Origin: Candidatus Omnitrophota bacterium
GTDB lineage: Bacteria; Omnitrophota; Gorgyraeia; Zapsychrales; Fredricksoniimonadaceae
Direction: 5' to 3'
Assembly (NCBI GenBank): GCA_903959815.1
Contig: CAJBYM010000035.1
Coordinates: 1 to 41,194, forward strand
DNA: 41,194 nt
Positions 1-8,005 of this stretch are shown in pieces; the first letter of the stretch is position 1; every line of letters starts with the position of its first letter. Below the pieces are notes generated by a model. The model was not told the origin of the DNA, made no database searches, and worked only from the letters and a program-made list of their open reading frames with translations. The translations under genes and the position numbers were made by a program.

Positions 1-55
1 ATGTAAATGTTCTATTCGATGCATAGTTTATTTCAATCATAACCACACGTGTTGT

Positions 56-1408
56 CTAGTTTCTTAACGTATAAACCGTCTTCGTCGTATTAAGCTGGGA
101 TAAAAGCCACTTCTGGCCATCCGGCCCCATAAAAACATACGAATTCAGCGGGCCTTCAGGTGTCACACGCCCGGATTCTGAACCATACCCCCAGGATTGC
201 AGCCCTTTTAAATACTCGTCCGTAAAAATCTTCTTAACCTGTTCCTTATTATCTTCAGATTTATCCTTTTTCTTGATCGGATGCATAGAATACGAAACAG
301 TCGTTGTCTCACCTGTAGATTTAACATCCTCAGCGACACCATCATCTTTTGGATTTACTGCTGCAATAAGGTTTTGACCACCCGAGAAATATTTGCGCGC
401 GACAATCTCGTCGGTATTCTGATCCAGCTCTTCTTTAATATAGTTGTAAACACCCTTCTGATACGCTTCCATATACTGGGCATACACTTTTTGTTTGGCA
501 TTCTTTTCCGCAATATCGATGCCGTCTACCTTGTTGCTATTTGAATAAACCTGATTAAGAAGACTGGCTTTAAGTGCGTTCTTGTACCACCCAGCCAAGA
601 TCATAGACTGAAAAACCTGACGCAAAGGCGCAAAATTCTTGCCTTCATTCACTTCTTTCTCTAAGACCGGCAAAATAATATCGCGCACAACCTGCTTGGC
701 CAGTTCCTGTGTCGCATCAACGGCAGCGGCATCACCCATCTTGGCGGCCTCATAATCACTCTCGAGCATGACCTTCAAATGAGCTCCCGCAACAAAAGCT
801 TTGTTGCCATTTTGATAAACCGTCGCTTCATCAGGGGTGATCCATACCTTATTGAACGAATCAACAGGAACATCGACATGACCCAATTTCTGATAAGTCT
901 CGGCATAAACCTGATCCCAAAATCTGCGGCCCAGATCTTCTTCAGGATACATCAAGGTTGAGGTGATCTGCTTGAGCATATAATCCTGCGCGAGCATATC
1001 CCGCCCCACATCTGTATGACTAAGGTCATCGGCCATAATACGGTCTTTTTCTTTAGGAGAAAGGTTAACCCAAAGGTCCGTCTCAGGAACCGCAAGCCCG
1101 GCCAAAAAGTACTTAACAAGCTTGGTCGTTTCATTCGTCAAAGCCTGTCCTTTAAGTCCGGTATGGCCATTATCTACAATGAAATCAAACAAAAGAGGAT
1201 CTTCAGGATGGATTGACATGCCTTTAAGTACAACCGGTGCAAACACTTCAGATAAGGCAACCATCTGACCAGGCTCAGGCAAATTGAATACAGCCTGAGC
1301 ATAACTGGCCGGAATAATACTTGTAAAAATAAACGCTGTGCCGATAAAAAGACACAAAAACCTCTTTAAGATCACCCCATAAAGGATGTCCATAGAAAAA
1401 TAAAACAT
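56..1408 (-). CDS. Omnitrophota-type large secreted protein, function unknown
   Basis: A 450-residue predicted exported protein. The N terminus has a basic and hydrophobic stretch (about residues 14-36) ending in a signal-peptidase-like ASYAQA site. It is followed by a block (LPEPGQMVALSEVFAPV, then PLLFDFIVDNG) that I recognise from many large secreted proteins of Omnitrophota genomes. The rest is mostly helical and charged, with a lysine/glutamate-rich linker near residues 375-395 (KKKDKSEDNKEQVKK). No enzymatic motif is visible. The start at 1408 is supported by AGGAG seven bases upstream. The gene is monocistronic, and a TTGACA/CATACT promoter lies about 70-100 bases upstream. The gene is complete (stop TAG at 56-58). 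The family assignment comes from memory of the N-terminal signature; the function is unknown. Confidence 0.8.
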   Translation of the reverse strand: MFYFSMDILYGVILKRFLCLFIGTAFIFTSIIPASYAQAVFNLPEPGQMVALSEVFAPVVLKGMSIHPEDPLLFDFIVDNGHTGLKGQALTNETTKLVKYFLAGLAVPETDLWVNLSPKEKDRIMADDLSHTDVGRDMLAQDYMLKQITSTLMYPEEDLGRRFWDQVYAETYQKLGHVDVPVDSFNKVWITPDEATVYQNGNKAFVAGAHLKVMLESDYEAAKMGDAAAVDATQELAKQVVRDIILPVLEKEVNEGKNFAPLRQVFQSMILAGWYKNALKASLLNQVYSNSNKVDGIDIAEKNAKQKVYAQYMEAYQKGVYNYIKEELDQNTDEIVARKYFSGGQNLIAAVNPKDDGVAEDVKSTGETTTVSYSMHPIKKKDKSEDNKEQVKKIFTDEYLKGLQSWGYGSESGRVTPEGPLNSYVFMGPDGQKWLLSQLNTTKTVYTLRN

Positions 1409-1476
1409 GACCCAACTCCTGCATTTTTAGGGTTTATGCTCGTATAAAATGTCAAAGGATGTAATCAGACCTGGAA

Positions 1477-1505
1477 AGTATGCACGACAAAACCTTATTT
1501 GTCAA
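1477..1505 (-). promoter_or_regulatory. Predicted sigma-70 promoter of the secreted protein gene
   Basis: On the minus strand, TTGACA (1500-1505) is followed after 17 bases by CATACT (1477-1482). A second TTGACA at 1450-1455 lies closer to the gene but has no good -10 at a usual distance. The start codon is about 70 bases downstream of the -10. Confidence 0.45.
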
Positions 1506-1537
1506 GGTCTTGCCTTCTCTTCATTTAATCCGGGATT

Positions 1538-1577
1538 AAATAAAATTCCCCTTGGCCAGTGACCCGGCCAAGGGGAA
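1538..1577 (-). terminator. Rho-independent terminator of the SlyD-like gene
   Basis: A perfect 12-bp inverted repeat, TTCCCCTTGGCC (1546-1557) and GGCCAAGGGGAA (1566-1577), has an 8-base loop. On the minus strand it is followed by TTTTATTT (1538-1545). It begins 35 bases past the stop codon of the gene ending at 1612. Confidence 0.9.
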
Positions 1578-1611
1578 TAAATACAACCTTTACAATAAAC
1601 CCTATAAAGCG

Positions 1612-2187
1612 TTATTTCTTCACTTCAGGCGCTACGGGAGCCGGAGGAACCGGTGTCGCTGGCGCTTCAGGAACCACAGGAGCTTCTTCGACAGAAACGA
1701 TCTTCACATCAAACTTAAGTTCTTTGCCTGCAAGAGGATGATTAAAATCAAGAACGAATGTCTTATCCTTAACTTCCTTGACAATGGCCGGATAAGCATT
1801 CCCCTCAGGATCCTGCATTTCAAGCACCATACCAACCTTAGGCGTGATGTCTTTAGGCAACTTCTCATTTTCGATCTCACGCAACGCTTCAGGACGAACA
1901 GGACCATACGCATCTTCAGCCGTGACCATAACAGTCTTGGCATCGCCCGCCTTCATGCCAACCAGTTCTTTCTCAAGACCCGGAATAAGCATCTTCTTGC
2001 CATGAACATATTCGAGCGGCTGTTTACCCTGGGTCGTTTCAACCTGCTCTGTGCCGACCATAAGGGTATAATCAAATTTCACTTTCATGCCATCAGCAAC
2101 AACTTTGTCCGCTGCCTGAGCATAGACGAAGCCTGTTCCCAGAACACAAACGCCCATGAACATTCCCATTAACGCAACCTTATTCAT
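1612..2187 (-). CDS. Exported FKBP-type (SlyD-like) peptidyl-prolyl cis-trans isomerase
   Basis: A 191-residue protein predicted to speed proline isomerisation during folding outside the cytoplasm. Residues 1-25 form a signal peptide ending in VYAQA. Residues 28-165 match the SlyD-type FKBP plan: a first FKBP half (VKFDYTLMVG, then EYVHGKKMLIPGLEKEL), the flap insertion typical of SlyD (AEDAYGPVRPEAL onward, with KLPKDITPKVGM), and the return to the FKBP barrel (VLDFNHPLAGKELKFDVKI). The His-rich metal-binding tail of cytoplasmic SlyD is absent. Instead there is a Pro/Ala/Val-rich tail (residues 168-191), perhaps a linker to the envelope. AGGAGGA lies three bases before the ATG. The gene is monocistronic, with its own promoter and terminator. 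Confidence 0.9.
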   Translation of the reverse strand: MNKVALMGMFMGVCVLGTGFVYAQAADKVVADGMKVKFDYTLMVGTEQVETTQGKQPLEYVHGKKMLIPGLEKELVGMKAGDAKTVMVTAEDAYGPVRPEALREIENEKLPKDITPKVGMVLEMQDPEGNAYPAIVKEVKDKTFVLDFNHPLAGKELKFDVKIVSVEEAPVVPEAPATPVPPAPVAPEVKK

Positions 2188-2228
2188 ACATCCTCCTAGT
2201 ATTAAGTTCGGAAATCATTTAGTGATTT

Positions 2229-2256
2229 ATAATATCACCCGTTTTCTATTTGTCAA
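2229..2256 (-). promoter_or_regulatory. Predicted promoter of the SlyD-like gene
   Basis: On the minus strand, TTGACA (2251-2256), a 16-base spacer, then TATTAT (2229-2234). A small inverted repeat, AAATCA-N5-TGATTT (2212-2228), lies at or just after the predicted transcription start. Confidence 0.75.
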
Positions 2257-2276
2257 AACTATCTGACAGGACTTAA

Positions 2277-4127
2277 CTACACCCGGCATAAATAATAAAT
2301 GGTATCGTCGATCAACTTATCCCAACGCCGCCAATCACGCACCTCCAGCCCCGTTCTCGTCGATAAAACCCTAACATCATGAAACCCAAGCTGCTTGAGA
2401 GTGCGGACTTGCTCTTTAGGGGTCACATAATGCACGGGCAATTGATAACCCCAGGTCTCATCAAAAAGGACAGCAAAAGCATGATGACGCAACCGTGCGA
2501 GACCCGGATTAGCCACGGCCATCAGCAAGCCTCGGTGCAAACGGCGCAGGAAGTCTATCATCCCAAAACCCACCCAAGGCCTCAGACTTTGAAGATTGCG
2601 CGATGAAAAACCAAACCAAGCCCCCTCACGACCCACACGATGCACTTCCTTCAGGATCTGGATACGATCTTCCAAAGACACCTCATCAATCCGTTCACCG
2701 CTACACAGGACGAGATCATAGGATCCGTCAACCGCAAAGCCCATCGCGCGCGCATCAGCAAGAAAGATATCATCAGCGCTCACCTGATCATCTAAAGACT
2801 GCCTGGCCGCCGTGACCATATCCTGCACATGATCAAACCCGTGATAGAGCTTAACGGCAGGGGCAAAATAAATACTCGTATTGCCACTGCCAATGCCTAT
2901 GTCCAACAAGCGAATGTCTTTAAGTTCAGGCCTCAAACGCCTAAGAAGCTCAATTTCTGGTCGCGTGATCAAAGTTCGTCTGCAACACGGCTCGACATTT
3001 GTTTTTTGACGCATCTGTTGAACGATCTTTTTACGCTTGAAAAGCGCCATCAAAACCCGCCCCAAAGCACCCCCCAAAATCTGAATACCAGCTGCCAACG
3101 GCACCTTACCTGCCCAACGACCGAATTTTGCAAACCATTGCACACGGCGAGAACGAAAAATACGGATCATCCGTGCCGTGCCTGTCCGGTCTGAGAAATG
3201 CTTAACCGCTGATTCTTCTGAAGAAACAAAAACAACCTCGCGGCATCTATGCGCCAAGGCATAGGCCACGATCTCACGCCACAACACATCATCCGGAGAA
3301 AAACGTTTTAAAGTGATATCAAATGAGGATACGCACGCATAGAACACATTCTCATGAATGAAGCCCAAAGAATATCCTGCTGGTCTGTCATTAAGATTAA
3401 GCACTGTGAATACCATTGCAGGATTCAAAGATGCGTCCTCAGCAATCTTCCGGTAAAAATCACGCTGAGCGCGCGATATAAAGAGACTCGGATCGCTGCG
3501 CAAAGCCCAACGATGGATATGCTGAATAAAGAATTCTTTCCAAGGCAACGATGCTGCCACCGGCGCCGGATCATGCGCCGCGAATACTCTCCCTTTGGAT
3601 GCCAAGATACTGGCATGCTTGGCCAGAACACCGGTATGAAGAAAACGGCGCATCCGGTCTTCGCGTCCTTCCAGATGAAGGCCCCATAATGAATATTTAA
3701 ATATAGATAACGGAAACAGCCCTGCTTCTTCAGCCATGATCTTAAGATAACGCCACGTCGGTGAAGCATCAGGAATGGGGGCCAGCTCGATCTCATCCCA
3801 ATCATTCCTGGCTTTCAGCGGCATAAGCAGCGCCAAGAGATCTGCCGAACGCCCGGCATCATAGATCAGATCGATCCGATCCGCCGACCCATGCCCAATA
3901 AACAGTAAAACCCGCTCGTCCAGAACAAGCGGCATAAGCACACGCAGCTCACTGCCGTCATAAACAGCGACCAAACGAAGTTGACGGCCCGACCCCGCAT
4001 GTGCGCGCCACCATGCCCGCTGCCAGGCCCACGTTTGAAAGATCGTATTCGTCGGAGACTTGGCCACAAGCGCATTCCAGGCCGTCTCACCCACGATCTC
4101 AAAATTATCTAAGAACTTAACATTCAT
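2277..4127 (-). CDS. CelD/BioF2-type acetyltransferase fused to a SAM-dependent methyltransferase
   Basis: A 616-residue two-domain protein. Residues 1 to about 345 resemble the GNAT acetyltransferases of the CelD/BioF2 (FemAB-like) group, with the usual opening FQTWAWQRAWWRAHAG, the LMPLVL strand and the PAGYSLGFIHENVFYACVSSFD core. These enzymes are typically found in exopolysaccharide loci. After a basic linker (residues 345-375), residues 380-616 form a class I methyltransferase with motif I LLDIGIGSGNTS (407-418), an acidic post-I residue (FDHVQDMV) and motif IV YDLVLCSGE. The start ATG overlaps the stop of the upstream glycosyltransferase by four bases, so the two are translationally coupled. 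The likely role is modification of a surface glycan or lipid head group made with that glycosyltransferase (inference). The substrates of both halves are unknown. Confidence 0.8.
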   Translation of the reverse strand: MNVKFLDNFEIVGETAWNALVAKSPTNTIFQTWAWQRAWWRAHAGSGRQLRLVAVYDGSELRVLMPLVLDERVLLFIGHGSADRIDLIYDAGRSADLLALLMPLKARNDWDEIELAPIPDASPTWRYLKIMAEEAGLFPLSIFKYSLWGLHLEGREDRMRRFLHTGVLAKHASILASKGRVFAAHDPAPVAASLPWKEFFIQHIHRWALRSDPSLFISRAQRDFYRKIAEDASLNPAMVFTVLNLNDRPAGYSLGFIHENVFYACVSSFDITLKRFSPDDVLWREIVAYALAHRCREVVFVSSEESAVKHFSDRTGTARMIRIFRSRRVQWFAKFGRWAGKVPLAAGIQILGGALGRVLMALFKRKKIVQQMRQKTNVEPCCRRTLITRPEIELLRRLRPELKDIRLLDIGIGSGNTSIYFAPAVKLYHGFDHVQDMVTAARQSLDDQVSADDIFLADARAMGFAVDGSYDLVLCSGERIDEVSLEDRIQILKEVHRVGREGAWFGFSSRNLQSLRPWVGFGMIDFLRRLHRGLLMAVANPGLARLRHHAFAVLFDETWGYQLPVHYVTPKEQVRTLKQLGFHDVRVLSTRTGLEVRDWRRWDKLIDDTIYYLCRV

Positions 4128-5356
4128 AAATGCTCATACGCTGTATCGGTCAAAAGTTTAAGCAGTTCCTGATTCAATTGGGCAATATTGAACTGATCTT
4201 CAATGAGGTCCCGTGCAGCACGCACGGCAGATTCCACATGCTCGGGAGCCTGCCGTAAAACCCGCAATTTCGCCGCCAAAGCAGCCGGATCTTTTTCAAA
4301 GACAAGAAATCCTGTACGCCCGTCCTGAACAAGCTCGCGGATCGCCCCACTGGCCGTTGTTAAAACAGGTACTCCACTGGCCATGGCTTCCATCAAAACA
4401 ACGGGAACACCTTCTTTCTCCCCGCTGCCGGTCGTCACACTGGGCGCCAGAAATATATCCGCATCCTTCAAACACCGGCGGATCGTTCCGGAATCCTGAG
4501 CCCCCATGAATCGCACCTGCCTGACAAGCCCCAGATCGTGTACCTTGGCCTCAAGCTCAGAACGCAAAGGCCCGTCGCCAATAATGACATACTCAAAAGG
4601 AATATCCTGTAAAAGCGCCAGGGCTTCCAAGGCATAGGCAATGCCCTTTTTTTCAATAAGCCGCGCGACCGAAAGGATCTTGAGGGTACTCGCCCCGAAC
4701 CTGCGCCGTGCCGTCACATCAAACTGCCGCACATCAACTCCCATACGATGAATAACGATCTTGCGTTCAGGACAACCCAGCTCGATCAATTTATCTTTGG
4801 CATAAAGACTAACCGGCAAAAAAAGATCGCCACGGGCAAAGAGATATTGCAACTTCTCCGACATCATGGCCTTGACCATATCTGCCAGATCTTCAACATG
4901 AAAGACTGTAACCAATTTTCCGGTCAGGACCCCCATCTCTTTCATCTGCAAACCCAAGATCCCCTGCGCTCCTCCATGACACACCACCATATCATCCTCT
5001 CGCGCCTCAAGGAAAACCTGTGTCTTATAAAAAAGCTCCAGGGACAAAGCCTCACGGCCAAAATGAAAGAAATTTATCGAACACAAGATCTGACGGGGCG
5101 CCTGTACAAGCTTAACGGGAAAAAGCAATAATCCTTTCAGAAAACGACCGATCCATGTGGGTGGTATGGACGATAAATAACGCGTGTGATACAAGAGCCC
5201 GTGACGCACAACATCCTCATGGACCACCGCATCTTTAGCGCGTTCAGACGCAAGAATGCGGATGTCACAGCCCGCATCCATGAGGCCTGTCATCTGATTG
5301 AGAATGAATGTTTCGGAAAGCGCCGGAAATTTTCCGACGATGAAGCAGATGCGCAT
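4124..5356 (-). CDS. Family GT4 (group 1) glycosyltransferase
   Basis: A 410-residue cytoplasmic GT-B glycosyltransferase. The N-terminal half opens with ICFIVGKFPALSETFILNQ, the pattern of colanic-acid/exopolysaccharide glycosyltransferases of the WcaL type. The C-terminal half has the nucleotide-sugar-binding Rossmann fold: ILSVARLIEKKGI (227-239), YVIIGDGPLRSEL, and the catalytic EX7E motif in EGVPVVLME (315-323). It transfers a sugar from a nucleotide or phosphate donor to a growing glycan at the inner face of the membrane; donor and acceptor cannot be read from sequence. It sits between a secreted coiled-coil protein (6 bases upstream) and an acetyltransferase-methyltransferase (4-base overlap), forming a three-gene operon that probably builds or decorates a surface polysaccharide. 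Confidence 0.9.
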   Translation of the reverse strand: MRICFIVGKFPALSETFILNQMTGLMDAGCDIRILASERAKDAVVHEDVVRHGLLYHTRYLSSIPPTWIGRFLKGLLLFPVKLVQAPRQILCSINFFHFGREALSLELFYKTQVFLEAREDDMVVCHGGAQGILGLQMKEMGVLTGKLVTVFHVEDLADMVKAMMSEKLQYLFARGDLFLPVSLYAKDKLIELGCPERKIVIHRMGVDVRQFDVTARRRFGASTLKILSVARLIEKKGIAYALEALALLQDIPFEYVIIGDGPLRSELEAKVHDLGLVRQVRFMGAQDSGTIRRCLKDADIFLAPSVTTGSGEKEGVPVVLMEAMASGVPVLTTASGAIRELVQDGRTGFLVFEKDPAALAAKLRVLRQAPEHVESAVRAARDLIEDQFNIAQLNQELLKLLTDTAYEHL

Positions 5357-5362
5357 AACGTC

Positions 5363-6250
5363 CTATTTCTTGATCGCCTTCGGGTCCTTTGAAACTCCCC
5401 GACAGGCCTCCTGAACTTTTTTCACTTCAAGGGCCGAATTCTCCCGCAAAATAACCAGCCGCTGCTCCAATTTACGCACTTTCTCCTGAAGTAAGGCCTG
5501 TGCCAGATTTTCCTTCTGTGCCACTTCTGCTTCGCGGACTTGACATGCCGCCTCCATACCCGCGATATTATCTTCCAAGGGCTTCTTGGCCTGAGCGATC
5601 TTTTCCTGAACCAGGGTCTTCTCAGCCGCCAAACGGACCTCAAGATCCTTGATCTTCTGTTCCTCACCGGACTTGGCATCAGTCAACCGGATATTGACCT
5701 CCAGCTTAAATGCATCATACTCTGCTGCGAGCTTCTTAAGGGACTGCAACAACGAAAGCTTTTCCGCCGTCAAAATACTGATTTTTTTCTGAAGCACATC
5801 ATTTTCTTGCATGATCTGAGCCATACGCACATTTTTTTGTTCCATCGCCATGGTCATAATCTTCAACTCATTGAGTGCATCCTCCATCCTCGAACGGTAA
5901 GGCACAACTGCCAACTCCACATTCTGAACCATTTCATCGTCGCGAGCCGTGATCATCTTATGCAAAGAAAAGACTTTCTTTTCAAATGCCTCTTTCTCTT
6001 TTATCGCCACATCACGATCATAGCGTGCAGACTCCCGCTCCAACACGATCTTCTTAAGCGCGTTATCCTTATCAATAAGATCCGCTTGAAGTTTCTTAAT
6101 ATCATCCTGCAAAAAAGAATTCTCATCTTGTAAAAGGAGAACCTGATTAGGCTCCGCCCGTGGCTCTGCCCGTGGCTCCGCCACGCAAACATGCACAAAG
6201 CAGAAGCTGGCCATTACGACCATACCTAAAAGAAAAACCTTTTTATTCAT
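5363..6250 (-). CDS. Exported coiled-coil protein with an RAEP repeat
   Basis: A 295-residue protein with a signal peptide (MNKKVFLLG..., cleaved near VHVCVA) and then almost continuous coiled coil, rich in Glu, Lys, Leu and Ala, from about residue 35 to 290. No catalytic motif is visible; structural or tethering roles are likely. An in-frame longer start (6298) exists. ATG 6250 is preferred because it gives a clean signal peptide and lies one base after the predicted transcription start. There is no ribosome-binding site, so the mRNA is probably leaderless. Just after the cleavage region a 12-bp repeat encodes AEPRAEPRAEP (about 6150-6182). It is the first gene of the operon with the glycosyltransferase and the fusion enzyme, so a part in surface-polymer assembly is possible. 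Confidence 0.8.
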   Translation of the reverse strand: MNKKVFLLGMVVMASFCFVHVCVAEPRAEPRAEPNQVLLLQDENSFLQDDIKKLQADLIDKDNALKKIVLERESARYDRDVAIKEKEAFEKKVFSLHKMITARDDEMVQNVELAVVPYRSRMEDALNELKIMTMAMEQKNVRMAQIMQENDVLQKKISILTAEKLSLLQSLKKLAAEYDAFKLEVNIRLTDAKSGEEQKIKDLEVRLAAEKTLVQEKIAQAKKPLEDNIAGMEAACQVREAEVAQKENLAQALLQEKVRKLEQRLVILRENSALEVKKVQEACRGVSKDPKAIKK

Positions 6251-6257
6251 ATATGAA

Positions 6258-6286
6258 ATCATACCCTTGAATAAGGCCACAAACAA
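6258..6286 (-). promoter_or_regulatory. Leftward promoter of the coiled-coil/glycosyltransferase operon
   Basis: On the minus strand, TTGTTT (6281-6286), 17 bases, TATGAT (6258-6263). Seven bases separate the -10 from the ATG at 6250, so transcription should start at or one base before the start codon. It overlaps the rightward alkD promoter. Confidence 0.6.
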
Positions 6287-6295
6287 CGTTAAAAT
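6267..6295 (+). promoter_or_regulatory. Rightward promoter of the alkD-like gene
   Basis: TTGAAT (6267-6272), 17 bases, TAAAAT (6290-6295). The ATG at 6306 is about four bases after the predicted transcription start, and no ribosome-binding site is seen. It overlaps the leftward promoter along nearly its full length. Confidence 0.6.
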
Positions 6296-6305
6296 CATTA
6301 AACTT

Positions 6306-7004
6306 ATGCTTTACTCTGACGCTCAAAGAACCCTTCGTCAATGCGCAAGCCCAGCTAAAGCAAAGATCTTGCGCGCATTCTTCAAAACGGGGGCCGGACA
6401 ATACGGTGAGGGCGATATTTTCATCGGCGTCAAAGTGCCCGAAATCCGCGCTATATCCAGAAGATTCAAAGATCTCGATCTGAAAACCATCCTCAAAATC
6501 TTACACTCCCCTGTCCATGAAGACAGACTGCTCGCACTCCTTATCTTGATCAAGCAATATCAAACCGGCACAATATCCACCCAAAGGATCATCGTCAAAC
6601 TTTATCTCAAACATACGCTTTATATCAACAACTGGGATCTAGTTGACCTGACAGCACCCAAGATCATCGGTGACTGGCTCAAAAATAAAGACCGCGGGCT
6701 CCTCAACAAACTGGCTCATTCAAAAAATATGTGGGAACGCCGTATCGCGATCGTTGCCACGCATGCTTTTATCCGTGAAGAACAATTCATAGACACCTTC
6801 CGGATCGCACAAACGCTCATGCACGATAAAGAAGACCTCATTCATAAAGCCACCGGATGGATGCTCCGGGAAGCGGGCAAACGTAACATGAGCGTGCTCA
6901 AAAAATTCTTAAACTCCCGTCACACCTTCATGCCCCGCACCATGCTGCGTTATGCCATCGAACGTTTTCCCGATCAGGAACGGCAAACATATTTAAAGAA
7001 ATAA
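6306..7004 (+). CDS. alkD: AlkD-like DNA alkylation repair glycosylase
   Basis: A 232-residue HEAT-like-repeat DNA glycosylase that would remove N3- and N7-alkylated purines from DNA. The family signature is near-intact: AKILRAFFKTGAGQYGEGD at the N terminus, GVKVPEIR, NNWDLVD (Trp110 and Asp114, matching the catalytic Trp109/Asp113 of Bacillus cereus AlkD), WERRIAIVATHAFI (Arg146, matching Arg148) and GWMLREAGKR (Trp185, matching Trp187). The length is normal. A TTG start 13 codons earlier (6267) is rejected: that TTG forms the -35 element, and the family begins near MLYSDAQR. Translation is predicted to be leaderless. It is monocistronic and ends at a strong hairpin terminator. Confidence 0.92.
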   Translation: MLYSDAQRTLRQCASPAKAKILRAFFKTGAGQYGEGDIFIGVKVPEIRAISRRFKDLDLKTILKILHSPVHEDRLLALLILIKQYQTGTISTQRIIVKLYLKHTLYINNWDLVDLTAPKIIGDWLKNKDRGLLNKLAHSKNMWERRIAIVATHAFIREEQFIDTFRIAQTLMHDKEDLIHKATGWMLREAGKRNMSVLKKFLNSRHTFMPRTMLRYAIERFPDQERQTYLKK

Positions 7005-7039
7005 AAAGACGAAGGTCTTTTTAGACCCTCGTCTTTTTT
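7003..7039. terminator. Bidirectional rho-independent terminator
   Basis: A stem built from AGACGA-A-GGTCT (7007-7018) and AGACC-C-TCGTCT (7023-7034), with one internal mismatch, has an A-run on the left and six Ts on the right. It sits directly after the alkD stop codon. It can also serve the cold-shock gene arriving from the right on the other strand. Confidence 0.85.
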
Positions 7040-7099
7040 AAACTTTTACTATCCGTTACAGCCACAGGAATTATAAAAAATCCCGCCGACTTAAAAAAC

Positions 7100-7339
7100 T
7101 TATGCTTCGTACTTCGCGCGCGGTTTCTCGGGCGGTGGATTAAGGCGGACGACATTCACGGCCTTAGGACCGCGAGAATCCTCCTGCACTTCAAATTCGA
7201 CTTCTTCACCATCAACCAAGTACTTAAAACCATCAGCCTGAATGCCGCTATAATGCACGTAAACATCCTTACCCTCGGATGTGGTGATAAAACCATACCC
7301 CTTTTTCCGATCGAACCACTTCACTTTACCTTTGTTCAT
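7100..7339 (-). CDS. csp: Cold-shock-domain RNA/DNA-binding protein
   Basis: A 79-residue single-domain cold-shock protein (OB fold) that binds single-stranded RNA and DNA and acts as an RNA chaperone. It has the canonical opening MNKGKVKWFDRKKGYGFI with RNP-1 (KGYGFI) and RNP-2 as DVYVHYSGI. The usual second and third residues of RNP-2 (VFVHF) are conservatively replaced. The domain ends at KAVNVV and is followed by a short proline- and charge-rich tail (about 12 residues). It is monocistronic, with a weak purine-rich ribosome-binding site (GAAAGAGA). It probably shares the terminator at 7003-7039. Confidence 0.95.
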   Translation of the reverse strand: MNKGKVKWFDRKKGYGFITTSEGKDVYVHYSGIQADGFKYLVDGEEVEFEVQEDSRGPKAVNVVRLNPPPEKPRAKYEA

Positions 7340-7404
7340 TTGAGTCTCTTTCGTTGTCTCTTGTTTTTGATATTCCCTTACAGGAACTTACTCTCTCATT
7401 TAAT

Positions 7405-7905
7405 TTATTTTTGCGTCGGAGCATCGACAACAGGCGCTGCCGGAGCCTCAACAACTGCAGCTGGCGCATCTACAACGGGCGCAGCTGCAACAGGTGCTGC
7501 CGCAACAGGTTCTGCCGCAGCATCAACCGCAGGTGCCGGCACAGGATCAGCCGCTGCTATAGGCGCTTCCGCACCCTTATCTTCTTTAACAAGTGTCGTC
7601 ACAACACGTTTGCCATCTTTTTCCATATAATCAATAACAACATCATCATTGGCAGCAAGATCCGTAATCGCATTCACATTACCAAGTTCGGTCTCGGCTG
7701 TAATCGTATACGCAACCTCAACATCCGCGTCCTTGGCGAAATCATATTCCTTGACCATGACTTCCTGAGCGCTGACATTGACAACCTTACCAAACGAAAA
7801 CTTGTCTTCATTATTATTCTCCTGGGCGAGAGCAGCGGGAATGTGAGCTGCGAACGCCAGAACAAGGGCAAACAACGGGGCGAGCATTAATTTCTTCATC
7901 ATCAA
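7405..7905 (-). CDS. Small exported protein with an Ala/Pro/Val-rich tail
   Basis: A 166-residue protein with a clear signal peptide (residues 1-27, ending AALAQ). A compact, probably all-beta domain of about 80 residues follows (FSFGKVVNVSAQEVMVKEYD, then AYTITAETELGN, VVIDYMEKDGKRVVTTLV). It resembles small exported OB/beta-barrel domains of the DUF5666 kind, but I am not certain. The last 55 residues are a low-complexity tail of repeated AAPVAAAPVVDAPAA-type units. Three ATG codons in a row follow AGGAG, so the exact first Met is ambiguous. It is monocistronic with its own promoter. Function unknown; a periplasmic or envelope location is likely. Confidence 0.8.
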   Translation of the reverse strand: MMMKKLMLAPLFALVLAFAAHIPAALAQENNNEDKFSFGKVVNVSAQEVMVKEYDFAKDADVEVAYTITAETELGNVNAITDLAANDDVVIDYMEKDGKRVVTTLVKEDKGAEAPIAAADPVPAPAVDAAAEPVAAAPVAAAPVVDAPAAVVEAPAAPVVDAPTQK

Positions 7906-7947
7906 TCTCCTTTTTATAAAAAATCTGTATGTACAACAATAGGCAAT

Positions 7948-7976
7948 AGTCTAGCTCCACCCCCTTGGGCTGTCAA
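7948..7976 (-). promoter_or_regulatory. Predicted promoter of the small exported protein gene
   Basis: On the minus strand, TTGACA (7971-7976), 17 bases, TAGACT (7948-7953), about 40 bases upstream of the start codon. Confidence 0.6.
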
Positions 7977-8005
7977 GAATATCGTTGTTTACTCACCCAC
8001 AAAGA

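Noticed and set aside
1-55. Left edge considered as part of a gene
   Set aside because: It has stop codons in most frames over this short stretch and no coding signal; too short to judge.
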